A stretch of 34,436 nt of DNA from Planctomycetaceae bacterium (GCA_005778405.1 SXOA01000127.1:1-34436); one strand, 5' to 3'. Counted from the stretch's first letter, positions 1 through 8,858 are shown. Numbers and translations are program-made. Notes: generated from the sequence alone by a model not told the origin.

Positions 1-331
1 GAACGGGAAACGATTTGAAGCGGCCCTGATAGACGTGTCCCGTTCCCGCCGAGTGGCGGTGCGCGTGCCAGCGCTGCGTGTGCGTCAAAGTTACCCAGGC
101 CATGAACCGCGACAAATCCCCATCTCCCTTGGACCACACCAGCAGATGCCAATGATTGGGCATCAGGCAATAAGCGAGCAGCCGCATGTCGTAACGAAGG
201 ACTCCTTCGGCGAGAATGCGTTCAAAGGCCTCATAATCCTCGGACTTTTCAAAAATCGGCAACCGGGCGTTGGCTCGATTGAGCACATGATACACCCAGC
301 CCCCTTCGGACGCTCGCAATGGTCTTCCCAT
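1..331 (-). CDS. REP-associated tyrosine transposase (RAYT), 3' end beyond window
   Basis: The first 110 codons of a Y1/HUH-type transposase of the REP-associated family; the gene continues past the left edge. Reading from the ATG at 331, residues 10-22 match the family opening (GGWVYHVLNRANA), residues 54-65 carry the single-strand nuclease HUH signature (LMPNHWHLLV, H60 and H62), and residues near 100 read GTGHVYQGRFKS, the conserved 'H.(F/Y)QGR(F/Y)K' block. The catalytic tyrosine lies further downstream and cannot be checked. RAYTs are known to bind REP hairpins and cut single-stranded DNA. It is transcribed away from the amidohydrolase gene and has no visible partner. It belongs to a different branch from the two-domain transposase at 24358-25185. 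Confidence 0.85.
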   Translation of the reverse strand, partial: MGRPLRASEGGWVYHVLNRANARLPIFEKSEDYEAFERILAEGVLRYDMRLLAYCLMPNHWHLLVWSKGDGDLSRFMAWVTLTHTQRWHAHRHSAGTGHVYQGRFKSFPV

Positions 332-373
332 GCCCCGATAAGCTATCGCATCGGCCCGACCGCGTCAATATAA

Positions 374-390
374 GGTTCCTGACACCTTTT
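374..390. repeat. GGTTCCTGACACC-type motif upstream of the RAYT gene
   Basis: The motif GGTTCCTGACACCTTTT lies about 45 bases upstream of the RAYT start codon. Read on the RAYT strand it is AAAAGGTGTCAGGAACC. A related string with two CTGACACC units occurs at about 5426-5442 upstream of the xylulokinase gene. My impression is that this motif often accompanies RAYT genes in such genomes, but I cannot verify that here. The rest of 332-572 shows no gene or clear signal. Confidence 0.3.
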
Positions 391-572
391 ATTCCCTCTG
401 ATGCGGATCTTGGCGCGCACAAATCCCCTACCTATAAAGTCGCAATCGGCGCGCAAAACCGGACAAGGAGAATCTGAAGTTTCTAAACTCGTAACGGAAT
501 CAGGAGTTGCAAGTGAGCCAAGAGAAGCGAGGGTTTCGCTAGTGAGTGAGGTACGCGGAGAGACCGGCCAGC

Positions 573-2186
573 TTACGCAGGCCGCTTGCCGCTCCCTTGA
601 TACCGCAGAAATCTTCCCGGTTCCCCGCTCGCCGGTTTCCAGCGTTCGCCCGAAAAGTGGTGCGGCTGGCCGGACTCAATGATGATCTGGCCGTTGACCG
701 CGACGAACTCAACGCCCGCGCAGGTCTGATGCGGCTGCTCGTAGGTGGCACGGTCGCCGACGACGACGGGATCGAAGACGACGAAGTCGGCAAAGGCTCC
801 TTCACGAATGACACCGCGGCCGGCGAGCCCAAAGCGCTTTGCCGGGCCGCCACTGAGCTTGTGGACGGCATCTTCCAACGGAAACAGCCCGGCATCTCGC
901 ACCAGCGGACCGAGCAATCTTCCCGCGGAGCCAAAGACCCGCGGATGCAGCCGCGAGGGCTCCGGATGATAAATCCCATCGCTTCCCATCAGGTACAGGT
1001 CGTGCGCGAGGAGCGGATTCACCAGCTTGTCGCTCCCTTCGTCGAGCACCAGGAGCGTCGCCAGACTGTCCTCCACCAGCAGATGGTAAAGGGCTTCTTC
1101 AATCGGCGTGTCCAGCTCCGCGGCATAGTCGACGAGCAGCTTGCCGATGTGCTGCTGATTTTCTCCGGATGCCGACCAGGCGATGTAAACCCGGTCGAGC
1201 GGCAGGCGATAGACATCGAGCCCCGTGCGGAAGCGGGCCAGCAGCTCTGGCCGGCTCATCCGACCGATGGCGGCAAGGGGACCATCCTCCCAGACTTCGT
1301 ACGGCAGCAGGTAGTTCACCATCGTGCTGCCGCGCTGATACGGGTAAACGTCGAAGGAGAAATCAACCTCCTTGCGGGCGTAGGTGTCAATCCAATTCAG
1401 CACCTCCTGGACTGCCTGCTCGGTCCCACCCTTGAGATGCGAGACGTGCAATTTCACGCCAGCACGGCGGCAAATATCCACCGCTTCGTTCAGCGCTGGC
1501 AGCAGGCCGGATTTGTACCGAATGTGCGTGACGTAGAGTCCGCCAAAGGGCGCCATCGCTTTGCAGGCGGCGACAATTTCGTCGGTTCCGGCAAAACACT
1601 GGCTGATGTAGTCGAGCCCCGTCGAGAGTCCGACCGCACCGGCTTCCATCCCTTTGACAATTTCCGCCGCGATGCTGCGGAGTTGAAAGTCGTCCGGCTC
1701 CGCTCGCCCGAATCCACATGCGAGAGCGCGGACGTTGGCGTAAGGGACGTGCGTGGCGACGTTTTGCGCCGTGCGGCCGGAGAGGAGCTGCATATAATCG
1801 GCGAGCGACTCCCAGCCCTCGTAGTCCTCGAATTTCAACCCGTTGAGCGAACGCAAGTAATAGAACCATTGCCGCCAATTGAGCTTGTCGACGGGGGCAT
1901 ACGAGATGCCGTCCGCCATCAGAACTTCCGTGGTGAACCCTTGCGACGTCTTGGGCAGGAAGTTGGCGTGCTTCAGCAGCCAGCCGTCGCTGTGGTTGTG
2001 GAGGTCGATGAAGCCCGGGGCGACGATCTTGCCACCGGCATCAATGACCCGAGCGGCCCGAGCATCCTGCAAGTTTCCAACTGCCGCTATCTGGTCCCCC
2101 AGGATGCCCACATCCGCGACGAAGCGCGGAGAGCGAGTGCCGTCGATTACCGTGCCACGCCGCAGAAGAAGGTCAAAAGTGGTCAT
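573..2186 (-). CDS. D-aminoacylase / N-acyl-D-amino-acid deacylase family amidohydrolase
   Basis: A 537-residue cytoplasmic amidohydrolase of the D-aminoacylase/dihydroorotase-like group (amidohydrolase_3), predicted to hydrolyse N-acyl-D-amino acids or a related amide. The N-terminal beta-sandwich begins DLLLRRGTVIDGT. The metal-binding HxH is at residues 63-65 (GFIDLHNHSD), further histidine motifs are YVTHIRYK and HVSHLKGG, and the C-terminal aspartate block reads MGSDGIYHP, followed by SRLHPRVFGSAGRLLG. The closing sandwich strand has REGAFADFVVFDP. Where many D-aminoacylases have a metal-bridging cysteine (GNCG), this protein reads MADGIS, an Asp-type variant, so substrate prediction is uncertain. 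It starts 34 bases after the GH10-like gene ends and is probably co-transcribed with it. No signal peptide is seen. Confidence 0.85.
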   Translation of the reverse strand: MTTFDLLLRRGTVIDGTRSPRFVADVGILGDQIAAVGNLQDARAARVIDAGGKIVAPGFIDLHNHSDGWLLKHANFLPKTSQGFTTEVLMADGISYAPVDKLNWRQWFYYLRSLNGLKFEDYEGWESLADYMQLLSGRTAQNVATHVPYANVRALACGFGRAEPDDFQLRSIAAEIVKGMEAGAVGLSTGLDYISQCFAGTDEIVAACKAMAPFGGLYVTHIRYKSGLLPALNEAVDICRRAGVKLHVSHLKGGTEQAVQEVLNWIDTYARKEVDFSFDVYPYQRGSTMVNYLLPYEVWEDGPLAAIGRMSRPELLARFRTGLDVYRLPLDRVYIAWSASGENQQHIGKLLVDYAAELDTPIEEALYHLLVEDSLATLLVLDEGSDKLVNPLLAHDLYLMGSDGIYHPEPSRLHPRVFGSAGRLLGPLVRDAGLFPLEDAVHKLSGGPAKRFGLAGRGVIREGAFADFVVFDPVVVGDRATYEQPHQTCAGVEFVAVNGQIIIESGQPHHFSGERWKPASGEPGRFLRYQGSGKRPA

Positions 2187-2220
2187 GCGGCGATTGTAGC
2201 AAATGCGCCGCGAGGAGACT

Positions 2221-3705
2221 TTAGCTCAGATACTGTCGCCGAATCTCGACCAGTTTTTTCAGCCCTGGCTTAGGCTGGCCCATCGTGTCATAGAGGCCGC
2301 CATGAGGAAAATCGTGCGGCAGGTCGTCGCGCCATTGGTTCCAGACGACGGCTTGCACCGGCTGGCGAGCAATGAGCAGCGGGACAAGGACTGCAATCAG
2401 CTCCGCCTGAGCCTGCGGGCTGACGCCACCGGCAACCAGGCTGGGGAGGGGAAGTCCGGCGGTGCGCGCGAGCATATCCTTGGTTTCGGCACTGGGCATG
2501 GTGACGAAAACTACCAGTGGCAGACCGAGCTGGCTCCAGCGATCAATCTGGCGGTTGATTTCCAGCAGGTCCCGCGGCAGCGTCCCGAGAGGTGAATAGC
2601 CCAGGTTGATCTCCAGCCCCACGCCGGCCATTCCCAAATCGCTGCGGCCCAGGGTGTCGGCAAAATGCAGGGGAGTCAACTCCTGGTCCTGAGCCGCGAT
2701 GTATTCGGCCCAAGGCTGGTCAAAGCTGACGATCGCCGGAGTGCGGGCGTCCAGCCGGCGAGTCATTTCCAGCACGTCCACGGTCAACTTCAAACGCTGC
2801 TCTTCGGACAGGTCCATCACCCCTGGCACGTTCATCCGGCCGGCACAATTCCAAAGATGCACCTTGCCGGCATAGCGCCGCACGACACCTTCGGCGAAAC
2901 CGAGGACACTTTCGCTGATGTCGTCGAACTCCCCCTCCCAGAGATATAACCAGTCCGGCAAGCTGCCGCGGTCAAACTGCACCAACGGTCCCAGACAAAT
3001 CCGCAGGCCGTGGTCCCGACACCATTGCACTTGCAGGTCCAGGTCGTCCCATTTGCATTCGCCGCTCGAACTGCCAATCTCTGGCCAGTTGGGAACGATC
3101 ACCGCCGCATTGAATGCCGCCAGAAAAGCATCCGCGGCGGCCCCGTGCGGAATGCCGTCCAATCGTCCGGCCAGAAGGGTAGTTAGTTTTGGCTGTTCAC
3201 GGAGGCGGATTGCCAGAACTTGCTCGGCGTAATCGTTGGCGAGCAGGTCCGCCGCTTCGAGGCCGATGCGAATGGCCTCCTCGGAATGTTCCGCGGCGCG
3301 CTCCGGCTGTTGTTGTCCAATAGCGGCTTTGGCAAAGATCAGAGTGGCGCGGCTATTGAGCTCCTCAAACTTGGGGGAGATGAGCATGCCGGCGGCGTGC
3401 CAGGCAGCGGCCTGGTTGCGCAGGCGATTGATGGTGCCGCGGGCCAGTTCGACCGGCAGATTATAGGGCCGGTCCCGCTCCATCAAACTGCCGCTGCAGA
3501 GCATCACCCGTCCGCGCCCCGGCACATTCCAGCAAAAGTAAAGATTGCCCGATTCGCGCGCGTCCCGTTCAATCGTCAGCATGCCGTCGTCCCACGCGAT
3601 CGTACATTCCCAAGGAATGCCGTCGATGCTCGCCAGGTAGGCGCACTGCACCGCATCCGGCGCCAGGCGGTCCGGACGGGGGACGAGGAAAGCGAATTGA
3701 CCCAT
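2221..3705 (-). CDS. Glycoside hydrolase family 10-like protein
   Basis: A roughly 494-residue protein that I place, with moderate confidence, among planctomycete GH10-like (TIM-barrel, xylanase-type) proteins. The N-terminal 100 residues form a beta-rich module (LYFCWNVPGRGRVMLCSGSL). A helical segment follows, then a barrel with WCRDHGLRICLGPLVQF, KVHLWNCAGRMN (the position of the GH10 'W.V.NE' acid/base motif, here without the glutamate) and GVGLEINLGY (a possible nucleophile strand). The barrel ends VVWNQWRDD and GLYDTMGQPKPGLKKL, typical of GH10 termini. The lack of a clear NE acid/base pair suggests altered or lost hydrolase activity. I prefer the ATG at 3705 (MGQFAFLVP); a GTG at 3765 would add 20 residues without an obvious ribosome site. 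No signal peptide is evident. It lies upstream of the amidohydrolase in the same transcription unit. Confidence 0.65.
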   Translation of the reverse strand: MGQFAFLVPRPDRLAPDAVQCAYLASIDGIPWECTIAWDDGMLTIERDARESGNLYFCWNVPGRGRVMLCSGSLMERDRPYNLPVELARGTINRLRNQAAAWHAAGMLISPKFEELNSRATLIFAKAAIGQQQPERAAEHSEEAIRIGLEAADLLANDYAEQVLAIRLREQPKLTTLLAGRLDGIPHGAAADAFLAAFNAAVIVPNWPEIGSSSGECKWDDLDLQVQWCRDHGLRICLGPLVQFDRGSLPDWLYLWEGEFDDISESVLGFAEGVVRRYAGKVHLWNCAGRMNVPGVMDLSEEQRLKLTVDVLEMTRRLDARTPAIVSFDQPWAEYIAAQDQELTPLHFADTLGRSDLGMAGVGLEINLGYSPLGTLPRDLLEINRQIDRWSQLGLPLVVFVTMPSAETKDMLARTAGLPLPSLVAGGVSPQAQAELIAVLVPLLIARQPVQAVVWNQWRDDLPHDFPHGGLYDTMGQPKPGLKKLVEIRRQYLS

Positions 3706-3882
3706 GAGATGAGACGCCGACCGGGCAAAGAATTGGATTTGGGAGTCTAACCGAGGGGACGCCACACTTCAACGGCGAACAATTCGCCCCACTTCACTCC
3801 CCTTTGGTATATTGTGCCACGGCGAGGAAAGTGTTGCCTCAAAAAAGCGGTGTTGTCTCAGATTAACAGGGATTGGCCGAAA

Positions 3883-4758
3883 ATGTCCGACTTCTTAGCC
3901 AGCAACCTCCCGTTTCCCGTGCGCCGCGGCAAAGTCCGCGATGTCTATGACCTGGGAGACCGACTTCTTTTGATCGCCACGGATCGGATCAGCGCCTTCG
4001 ATTGGGTGATGCCCAATGGAATTCCCGATAAGGGGCGGATCCTCACCCAGATCAGCGCTTTTTGGTTTGACCTTCTGGGTGTGTCTAATCATGTCATTTC
4101 CCAAGATCTGAGCAACTTGAAACTGCCGGCGGAAGTCAATCGCGAGGAGTTAGTCGGGCGGAGCATGATTGTCCGCAAGGCTCAGGTTGTCCCCATCGAA
4201 TGCGTCGTCCGCGGCTATCTCGATGGATCCGGGTGGAAGGAGTACAAGGCCAGCGGCCAGGTGTGCGGCATTGAATTGCCGCCGGGGCTGGTGCAGTGCT
4301 CGCAGTTGCCCGAGCCAATTTTCACACCGGCGACCAAAGAAGAGACTGGCCACGACATCAATGTCTCCTTTGAGAAGATGGTCGAGATTGTGGGCGATGA
4401 CGTGGCTCATGCGCTGCGTCGCCGCAGCCTGGATGTCTACTCGCGGGCTCGCGAGTATGCCCGCAGTCGCGGCATTCTCATCGCCGATACCAAGTTTGAA
4501 TGGGGCTGGCACGATGGGAATCTCATTCTCATCGACGAAGTCCTCACTCCCGACAGCAGCCGTTTCTGGCCCGCTGACCGATATCAGCCGGGGCAGGCGC
4601 AGCCGTCCTATGACAAGCAATTTGTCCGTGATTGGCTGGAAACCACGGGCTGGGACAAAAGCAGCCCCCCTCCGAAGTTGCCGAAAGAGGTGGTCGTTCG
4701 TACGCGGGAAAAGTACGTGGAAGCGTATGAAAGACTGACCGGAAAACAGTTCTCGTAA
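3883..4758 (+). CDS. purC: Phosphoribosylaminoimidazole-succinocarboxamide synthase (SAICAR synthase)
   Basis: A 291-residue cytoplasmic enzyme of de novo purine synthesis, joining CAIR and aspartate with ATP to give SAICAR. The sequence is textbook for the longer family form: [10 protein letters not shown] near the N-terminus (ATP loop), [32 protein letters not shown], then [25 protein letters not shown], and [15 protein letters not shown] with [12 protein letters not shown] at the C-terminal side. I chose the ATG at 3883, preceded by a weak CAGGGA; an in-frame GTG at 3814 would add a low-complexity 23-residue leader. It is convergent with the isochorismatase gene 24 bases downstream, with no obvious terminator between them, and is not near other pur genes in this window. 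Confidence 0.96.
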   Translation: MSDFLASNLPFPVRRGKVRDVYDLGDRLLLIATDRISAFDWVMPNGIPDKGRILTQISAFWFDLLGVSNHVISQDLSNLKLPAEVNREELVGRSMIVRKAQVVPIECVVRGYLDGSGWKEYKASGQVCGIELPPGLVQCSQLPEPIFTPATKEETGHDINVSFEKMVEIVGDDVAHALRRRSLDVYSRAREYARSRGILIADTKFEWGWHDGNLILIDEVLTPDSSRFWPADRYQPGQAQPSYDKQFVRDWLETTGWDKSSPPPKLPKEVVVRTREKYVEAYERLTGKQFS

Positions 4759-4782
4759 CTCTGCCGCGACGAGAATCGGTGC

Positions 4783-5358
4783 CTAAATTGGCGGCGGCTG
4801 TTTGACGAGATTGCTGATCTGTTTGAACTCCGGAGTGCCGGCGACGTCGCACCATTCGAACAGAGCCGCTTCGACGGTGGTCAGCGTGGCTCCGGCCGAG
4901 TCCATCCGCCGAAGCGCGGTTTCATAGTCGATCCGGCCGCGAGCGCCGATAGCATCGACAGCCAGATAAACCCGAAAGCCCGCCGCCAGCAGGTCATGCA
5001 CCGTTTGCTGCACACAGACGTGGGCCTCAATGCCGCAAATCAGAATGCGGTGAATTCCCTTTTGTCCCAGTTCCTCAAACAGCTCGCCGCATTCCCCGCA
5101 ACTGAATGCCATCTTGGCGGGGATATTTCCCAGCTTTTCGCCCAATGCTGGCGAAGTCGGCCCCAGCCCCTTGGGATACTGTTCCGTCGCCAGTACAGGC
5201 AGCCCCAGGATCTTTGCCCCGTCAATCAGCCGGCCGATGTTCCAGACCAGTTGCTCATTCCCGGGGATGAGCTGCACCAGTTTGCCCTGGACATCGACCA
5301 CGAGCAGCGCGGTATCTCCACGGTTCATCAATTCCGGACTGCGGGGAAGACGTGACAT
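4783..5358 (-). CDS. Isochorismatase-family cysteine hydrolase
   Basis: A 191-residue single-domain hydrolase of the isochorismatase/nicotinamidase superfamily (YcaC-like branch). The catalytic triad is visible: Asp22 in LLVVDVQGK, Lys82 in PAKMAFSC and Cys115 in GIEAHVCVQQT, with the usual nonproline cis-peptide region just before the cysteine. The fold end ALRRM...TTVEAALFEW is also typical. The family hydrolyses small amides or vinyl ethers; substrate cannot be set from sequence. The ATG at 5358 is preferred over an upstream TTG at 5364. It is divergent from xylB across a 92-base spacer and convergent with purC. Confidence 0.9.
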   Translation of the reverse strand: MSRLPRSPELMNRGDTALLVVDVQGKLVQLIPGNEQLVWNIGRLIDGAKILGLPVLATEQYPKGLGPTSPALGEKLGNIPAKMAFSCGECGELFEELGQKGIHRILICGIEAHVCVQQTVHDLLAAGFRVYLAVDAIGARGRIDYETALRRMDSAGATLTTVEAALFEWCDVAGTPEFKQISNLVKQPPPI

Positions 5359-5450
5359 GCTCAAAGTTTAAGCCTCAAGGTTCAAAGTTCAAAGTAGAGA
5401 GTGTAAACTCGTCACTTCCCCTGATCCCTGACACCTGACACCTTCTCCCC

Positions 5451-6974
5451 ATGAGCTACTACCTTGGCATAGACGTCGGCACCTCGGGCACCAAGACGCT
5501 GGTGATGAACTCGGCTGGAAAGATTCTGGCCGAGGCCACCAAAAAGTACCGGCTACATTCCCCGAAGGCTCTTTGGACCGAGCAGAATCCGGACGATTGG
5601 TGGACAGCCACCGTCGCCACCGTTCGTGCGGTGATGAAGAAGGCGAGGCTGAAAGCGGCTGATGTGAAGGCCATTGGTCTGTCTGGTCAGATGCACGGCT
5701 CGGTCTTTCTCGATAAGGAAAGCCAGATCATTCGCCCTGCGCTCCTCTGGAACGATCAGCGGACCGCGGACGAATGCGACGAAATCGAGGCCCGTGCCGG
5801 CGGTCGACAGAAACTCATCCAGATGGTTGCCAATCCGGCCCTGACCGGCTTCACTGCGCCGAAGATTTTGTGGCTGCGGAACAAGGAGCCCGCGAATTTC
5901 GATCGGCTCAAGAAGGTGTTGCTTCCCAAAGACGACGTTCGCCGGCGGATGACCGGCGAATTTGCCACGGATGTCAGCGACGCCAGCGGCATGCTGCTGC
6001 TCGATGTCGCCAAGCGAACTTGGTCAAAAAAGCTCCTCTCCGCACTGGAACTGGATGAGAGCTTGTTGGCGAAATGTTACGAATCGGAAGAGATCACGGG
6101 AAATCTCACGAAAGAGGCGGCCGCCGAGCTCGGCCTATCGCCCCGCTGCGTCGTGGTGGGCGGCGCGGGAGACTGTGCGGCAAACGCCGTGGGAACGGGC
6201 GTCGTCAAATCCGGTATCCTCTCCACTTCCATCGGCACCAGCGGCATCATGTTCGTGCATAGCGATAAGATGCAACTCGACCCGCTGGGTCGGCTGCATA
6301 CGTTTTGTCACGCCGTGCATGGCCAGTGGCACATGATGGGAGTCAGTTTGACTGGTGGTGGAGCGCTGCAGTGGTTCACGGAGAAAGTCTGCCGCGAGCT
6401 CTTCGCCACCCAGAAAAAACGGTCCTTTGGCACCCTTACCAAGGAAGCTGGTGCCGTGCCCACGGGGAGCGAGGGGCTTTTCTTCCTCCCCTATCTCGCC
6501 GGCGAGCGAACTCCTCACGCCGATTCCCGAGCCCGCGGCTGCTTCATCGGCCTGACGCTCAAGCATGAACGAGGGCACCTCGCTCGCTCGGTCATGGAAG
6601 GGGTCGGCTACGCAATGCGTGATAGTTTGGAGATCATCAAGTCGCTAAAAGTTCCCGTCGCGGAAATACGGGCCTCCGGCGGCGGCTCGAAGTCGCAACT
6701 CTGGCGGCAAATTCAGGCGGATGTGTTTGGACAGGATGTTGTCACCATCAACGCCGAACAAGGCCCCGCCTACGGCGTCGCTCTGCTGGCCGCGGTCGGA
6801 GCCGGTGAATTTGACAGTATTGAACAGGCCTGCGAAGCCACTATTTTCCCCGTGAAAACCACGCCACTCGACACAGCAGCCTCCAAATTCTACGACCGGG
6901 GATTTCCGCTCTATCAGCAGCTCTATCAATCGCTGAAGAAGGATTTTGCGGCAATTGCGGGTCTTGAGGGTTAG
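5451..6974 (+). CDS. xylB: Xylulokinase
   Basis: A 507-residue FGGY-family kinase that phosphorylates D-xylulose to D-xylulose 5-phosphate, feeding the pentose phosphate pathway. Visible motifs are the N-terminal phosphate loop LGIDVGTSGTKTLVM (residues 5-19), GLSGQMHGSVFLD (substrate side, xylulokinase-type QMHG), LLWNDQRT, the ATPase core GGAGDCAANAVGTG and STSIGTSGIMFV, LAGERTPHAD, and the adenine-binding ASGGGSKSQLWRQIQAD. Length fits the family. The start is the ATG right after a CTGACACC-rich spacer; no strong Shine-Dalgarno is seen. A 23-bp perfect inverted repeat begins 8 bases after the stop codon and may serve as its terminator. The inositol oxygenase gene at 12562-13416 belongs to a pathway that could feed this enzyme. 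Confidence 0.95.
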   Translation: MSYYLGIDVGTSGTKTLVMNSAGKILAEATKKYRLHSPKALWTEQNPDDWWTATVATVRAVMKKARLKAADVKAIGLSGQMHGSVFLDKESQIIRPALLWNDQRTADECDEIEARAGGRQKLIQMVANPALTGFTAPKILWLRNKEPANFDRLKKVLLPKDDVRRRMTGEFATDVSDASGMLLLDVAKRTWSKKLLSALELDESLLAKCYESEEITGNLTKEAAAELGLSPRCVVVGGAGDCAANAVGTGVVKSGILSTSIGTSGIMFVHSDKMQLDPLGRLHTFCHAVHGQWHMMGVSLTGGGALQWFTEKVCRELFATQKKRSFGTLTKEAGAVPTGSEGLFFLPYLAGERTPHADSRARGCFIGLTLKHERGHLARSVMEGVGYAMRDSLEIIKSLKVPVAEIRASGGGSKSQLWRQIQADVFGQDVVTINAEQGPAYGVALLAAVGAGEFDSIEQACEATIFPVKTTPLDTAASKFYDRGFPLYQQLYQSLKKDFAAIAGLEG

Positions 6975-6981
6975 ACCAGAA

Positions 6982-7052
6982 GGGGTCGGGAGTCTTTGCC
7001 GCCAATAACTTGGCGAAACTGACAGTCGATGGCGGCAAAGACTCCCGACCCC
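6982..7052. repeat. Perfect 23-bp inverted repeat (REP-like hairpin)
   Basis: The left arm at 6982-7004 begins GGGGTCGGGAGTC, and the right arm at 7030-7052 is its exact reverse complement ending GACTCCCGACCCC. A 25-base loop separates them. It starts 8 bases after the xylB stop codon and ends 23 bases before the acyltransferase start. It has no downstream T-tract, so a classical intrinsic terminator is not certain. The perfect arms suggest a repetitive extragenic palindrome or small non-autonomous element. Confidence 0.8.
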
Positions 7053-7075
7053 CTCGCGCCGAACTATGCTTGCGG

Positions 7076-8251
7076 ATGCTCCCCGCGCTTTCCCGGTTGT
7101 CACGCCACGTATCCGCTCGAATCACCGCCCTGGCCACGCTGCGCGATGAGCCCAATCTCAAAGGGCACGTCCCCGCCCTCGACGCCATTCGCGGCCTGGC
7201 TATCTTGCTCGTGACGGGCTACCGCTTTTGGGAGCGGCCGGTGGGCGAGGTCGTGCCGACCGATGCCCTTTCGCACGTCTTCAGCCTCGGCTTTCGCGGC
7301 GTCGATCTGTTCTTTGTGCTGTCTGGTTTTTTGATTACGGGTATCCTGTTTGACGCGAAGCAAAAACCGCACTTCTTCCGCAACTTCTACATGCGGCGGA
7401 CGCTGCGGATATTTCCGCTGTATTACGCCGTCCTCGCAGTCGCGCTCGTGCTGCCTCCGCTCGTCGGAGTCAGTACCATGCGGCTCCTTCCGCAGGCCCA
7501 TGAGCACCAGAGCTGGCTGTGGCTTTACGGCGCAAATGTGTTGCAATCGCTTCGCGGGGAGTGGTGCCTGGGTTCGTTCAATCACTTCTGGTCCTTGGCG
7601 GTAGAAGAACATTTTTACCTCTTCTGGCCCCTCGTCATTTACTGCTGTTCGCGGCGGACGGCGATGATCGCCTGCGGCAGTATTGTTGGCATTGCGGCTA
7701 TTGCACGGACCGTCTGGCTACTTGGTGGCGGAAACGACGTAGCCGCCGAAACCTTCACGCTGCTACGGATGGATGCTCTCGCGATGGGGGGACTTCTGGC
7801 TCTCGCGGTTCGCGGTCCCGGCGGAGTGAAAGCCCTCTATCCGTGGGCGATTGCCGGAGCCGTCTTTCTGGCAGCCGTGCTGCTGCCCATCTCGCTTCTG
7901 CACAAACGGCTATTGGCAATTCCCGAACTACTCTTCGCCGTCTTCTTTGCCGCGACGATTCTGCTGGCTCTCACCGCATCGAAAGAGGGCCTGTGGGGCA
8001 AGCTCTGGAACTCCCCGCTGCTTCGCTTCTTTGGCAAGTACAGCTACGGAATGTATGTCTTTCAGAATTTGCTCATACCGCTGGTCGCAACCTGGCTGAG
8101 CGTGGAAATTCTCCAACAACACCTCGGCAGCCAGATTCTGGCAAAGATCGCCTATCTCGCGCTCATGTCGGCCCTCACGATCGCTGCTGCCGTCGCCAGT
8201 TGGCACCTCTTTGAAAAACACATCCTCAAGTTGAAGAGCTGGTTTGAATAA
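7076..8251 (+). CDS. Acyltransferase family 3 (OafA/YrhL-like) membrane protein
   Basis: A 391-residue polytopic inner-membrane protein of the acyltransferase-3 family, which O-acylates surface polysaccharides or other envelope glycans. Landmarks are LDAIRGLAILLV (residues 35-46, TM1), GVDLFFVLSGFLITGILFD, FYMRRTLRIFPLYY, and FNHFWSLAVEEHFYLFWPL, followed by about eight more hydrophobic segments and a short basic tail. The family's R-x10-H motif in TM1 is altered: R39 is present, but the position of the conserved histidine is Arg50 (codon CGC at 7223-7225). The ATG at 7076 is preferred; a TTG at 7010 would place coding sequence inside the inverted repeat. It stands alone between xylB and coaD, with a small GCCAC/GTGGC stem just after its stop. 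Confidence 0.88.
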   Translation: MLPALSRLSRHVSARITALATLRDEPNLKGHVPALDAIRGLAILLVTGYRFWERPVGEVVPTDALSHVFSLGFRGVDLFFVLSGFLITGILFDAKQKPHFFRNFYMRRTLRIFPLYYAVLAVALVLPPLVGVSTMRLLPQAHEHQSWLWLYGANVLQSLRGEWCLGSFNHFWSLAVEEHFYLFWPLVIYCCSRRTAMIACGSIVGIAAIARTVWLLGGGNDVAAETFTLLRMDALAMGGLLALAVRGPGGVKALYPWAIAGAVFLAAVLLPISLLHKRLLAIPELLFAVFFAATILLALTASKEGLWGKLWNSPLLRFFGKYSYGMYVFQNLLIPLVATWLSVEILQQHLGSQILAKIAYLALMSALTIAAAVASWHLFEKHILKLKSWFE

Positions 8252-8357
8252 AGCAGGCCGCCACTCCGTGGCGCGCCCCAAGTGCGGACTTCGATCGAGC
8301 AAAGATCTGTGAGCGGATTCAAGCTCAACAGTGCTGGCTCGCGAAAGGACTCGCTGC

Positions 8358-8858
8358 CTACTTTGGCAGATGGCTTCGCAGCGCCGGAATAATCTCCCGT
8401 GGCACGAACCGGGCCAGCATCTCGTCGCTGGCGAGCGCGGCAATCTGCTTGATCAACGTGCTGCTGACGTGGGCGAATTCCTCGTCCGCCATCAGAAAGA
8501 CCGTTTCAATGCCGGGGTCGAGATGGCGGTTGGCCATCATCATCGTGAACTCGCCCGCCAGATCGGTCAGGGGGCGGACGCCGCGAATCATCACCCGGGC
8601 TCCGCAGTCCCGCACGAACTGCACGGCCAGGCCGGAGAACACCCGCACCTCCACATTCTTGAACTGTGCGGTCGCCCGCGTCACCAGGTCCAGCTTCTCC
8701 TCGGTGGAAAACATCGCGGATTTTTCCACGTTCAGGCCGATGCCGACATACAGCTTGTCGACCAGACGGGCGCTCCGCTGAATGACGTTGAGATGCCCGA
8801 GCGTAATCGGGTCAAACGACCCAGTGTAAACGGCAATGCGAGAATCAGACTGAGTCAT
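8358..8858 (-). CDS. coaD: Phosphopantetheine adenylyltransferase
   Basis: A 166-residue enzyme of coenzyme A synthesis that transfers AMP from ATP to 4'-phosphopantetheine to give dephospho-CoA. The nucleotidyltransferase motif TGSFDPITLGHL is at residues 12-23, followed by GIGLNVEKSAMFSTEEKL, IRGVRPLTDLAGEFTM, ANRHLDPGIETVFLM and the C-terminal HVSSTLIKQIAA (the ISSS.VR-type ATP motif, here SSTLIK). Length equals the family norm when started at the ATG at 8858. An in-frame ATG at 8870 and a GTG at 8942 are possible but add non-homologous residues. The downstream end converges on the acyltransferase gene. Confidence 0.95.
   Translation of the reverse strand: MTQSDSRIAVYTGSFDPITLGHLNVIQRSARLVDKLYVGIGLNVEKSAMFSTEEKLDLVTRATAQFKNVEVRVFSGLAVQFVRDCGARVMIRGVRPLTDLAGEFTMMMANRHLDPGIETVFLMADEEFAHVSSTLIKQIAALASDEMLARFVPREIIPALRSHLPK

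Noticed and set aside
546..2273. Long open frame on the plus strand opposite the amidohydrolase gene
   Set aside because: It is antisense to a gene with clear family motifs, has no recognisable domain and reflects GC-rich codon bias.
8258..8280. Intrinsic terminator after the acyltransferase gene
   Set aside because: There is a small GCCAC/GTGGC stem, but it is weak and has no T-tract.
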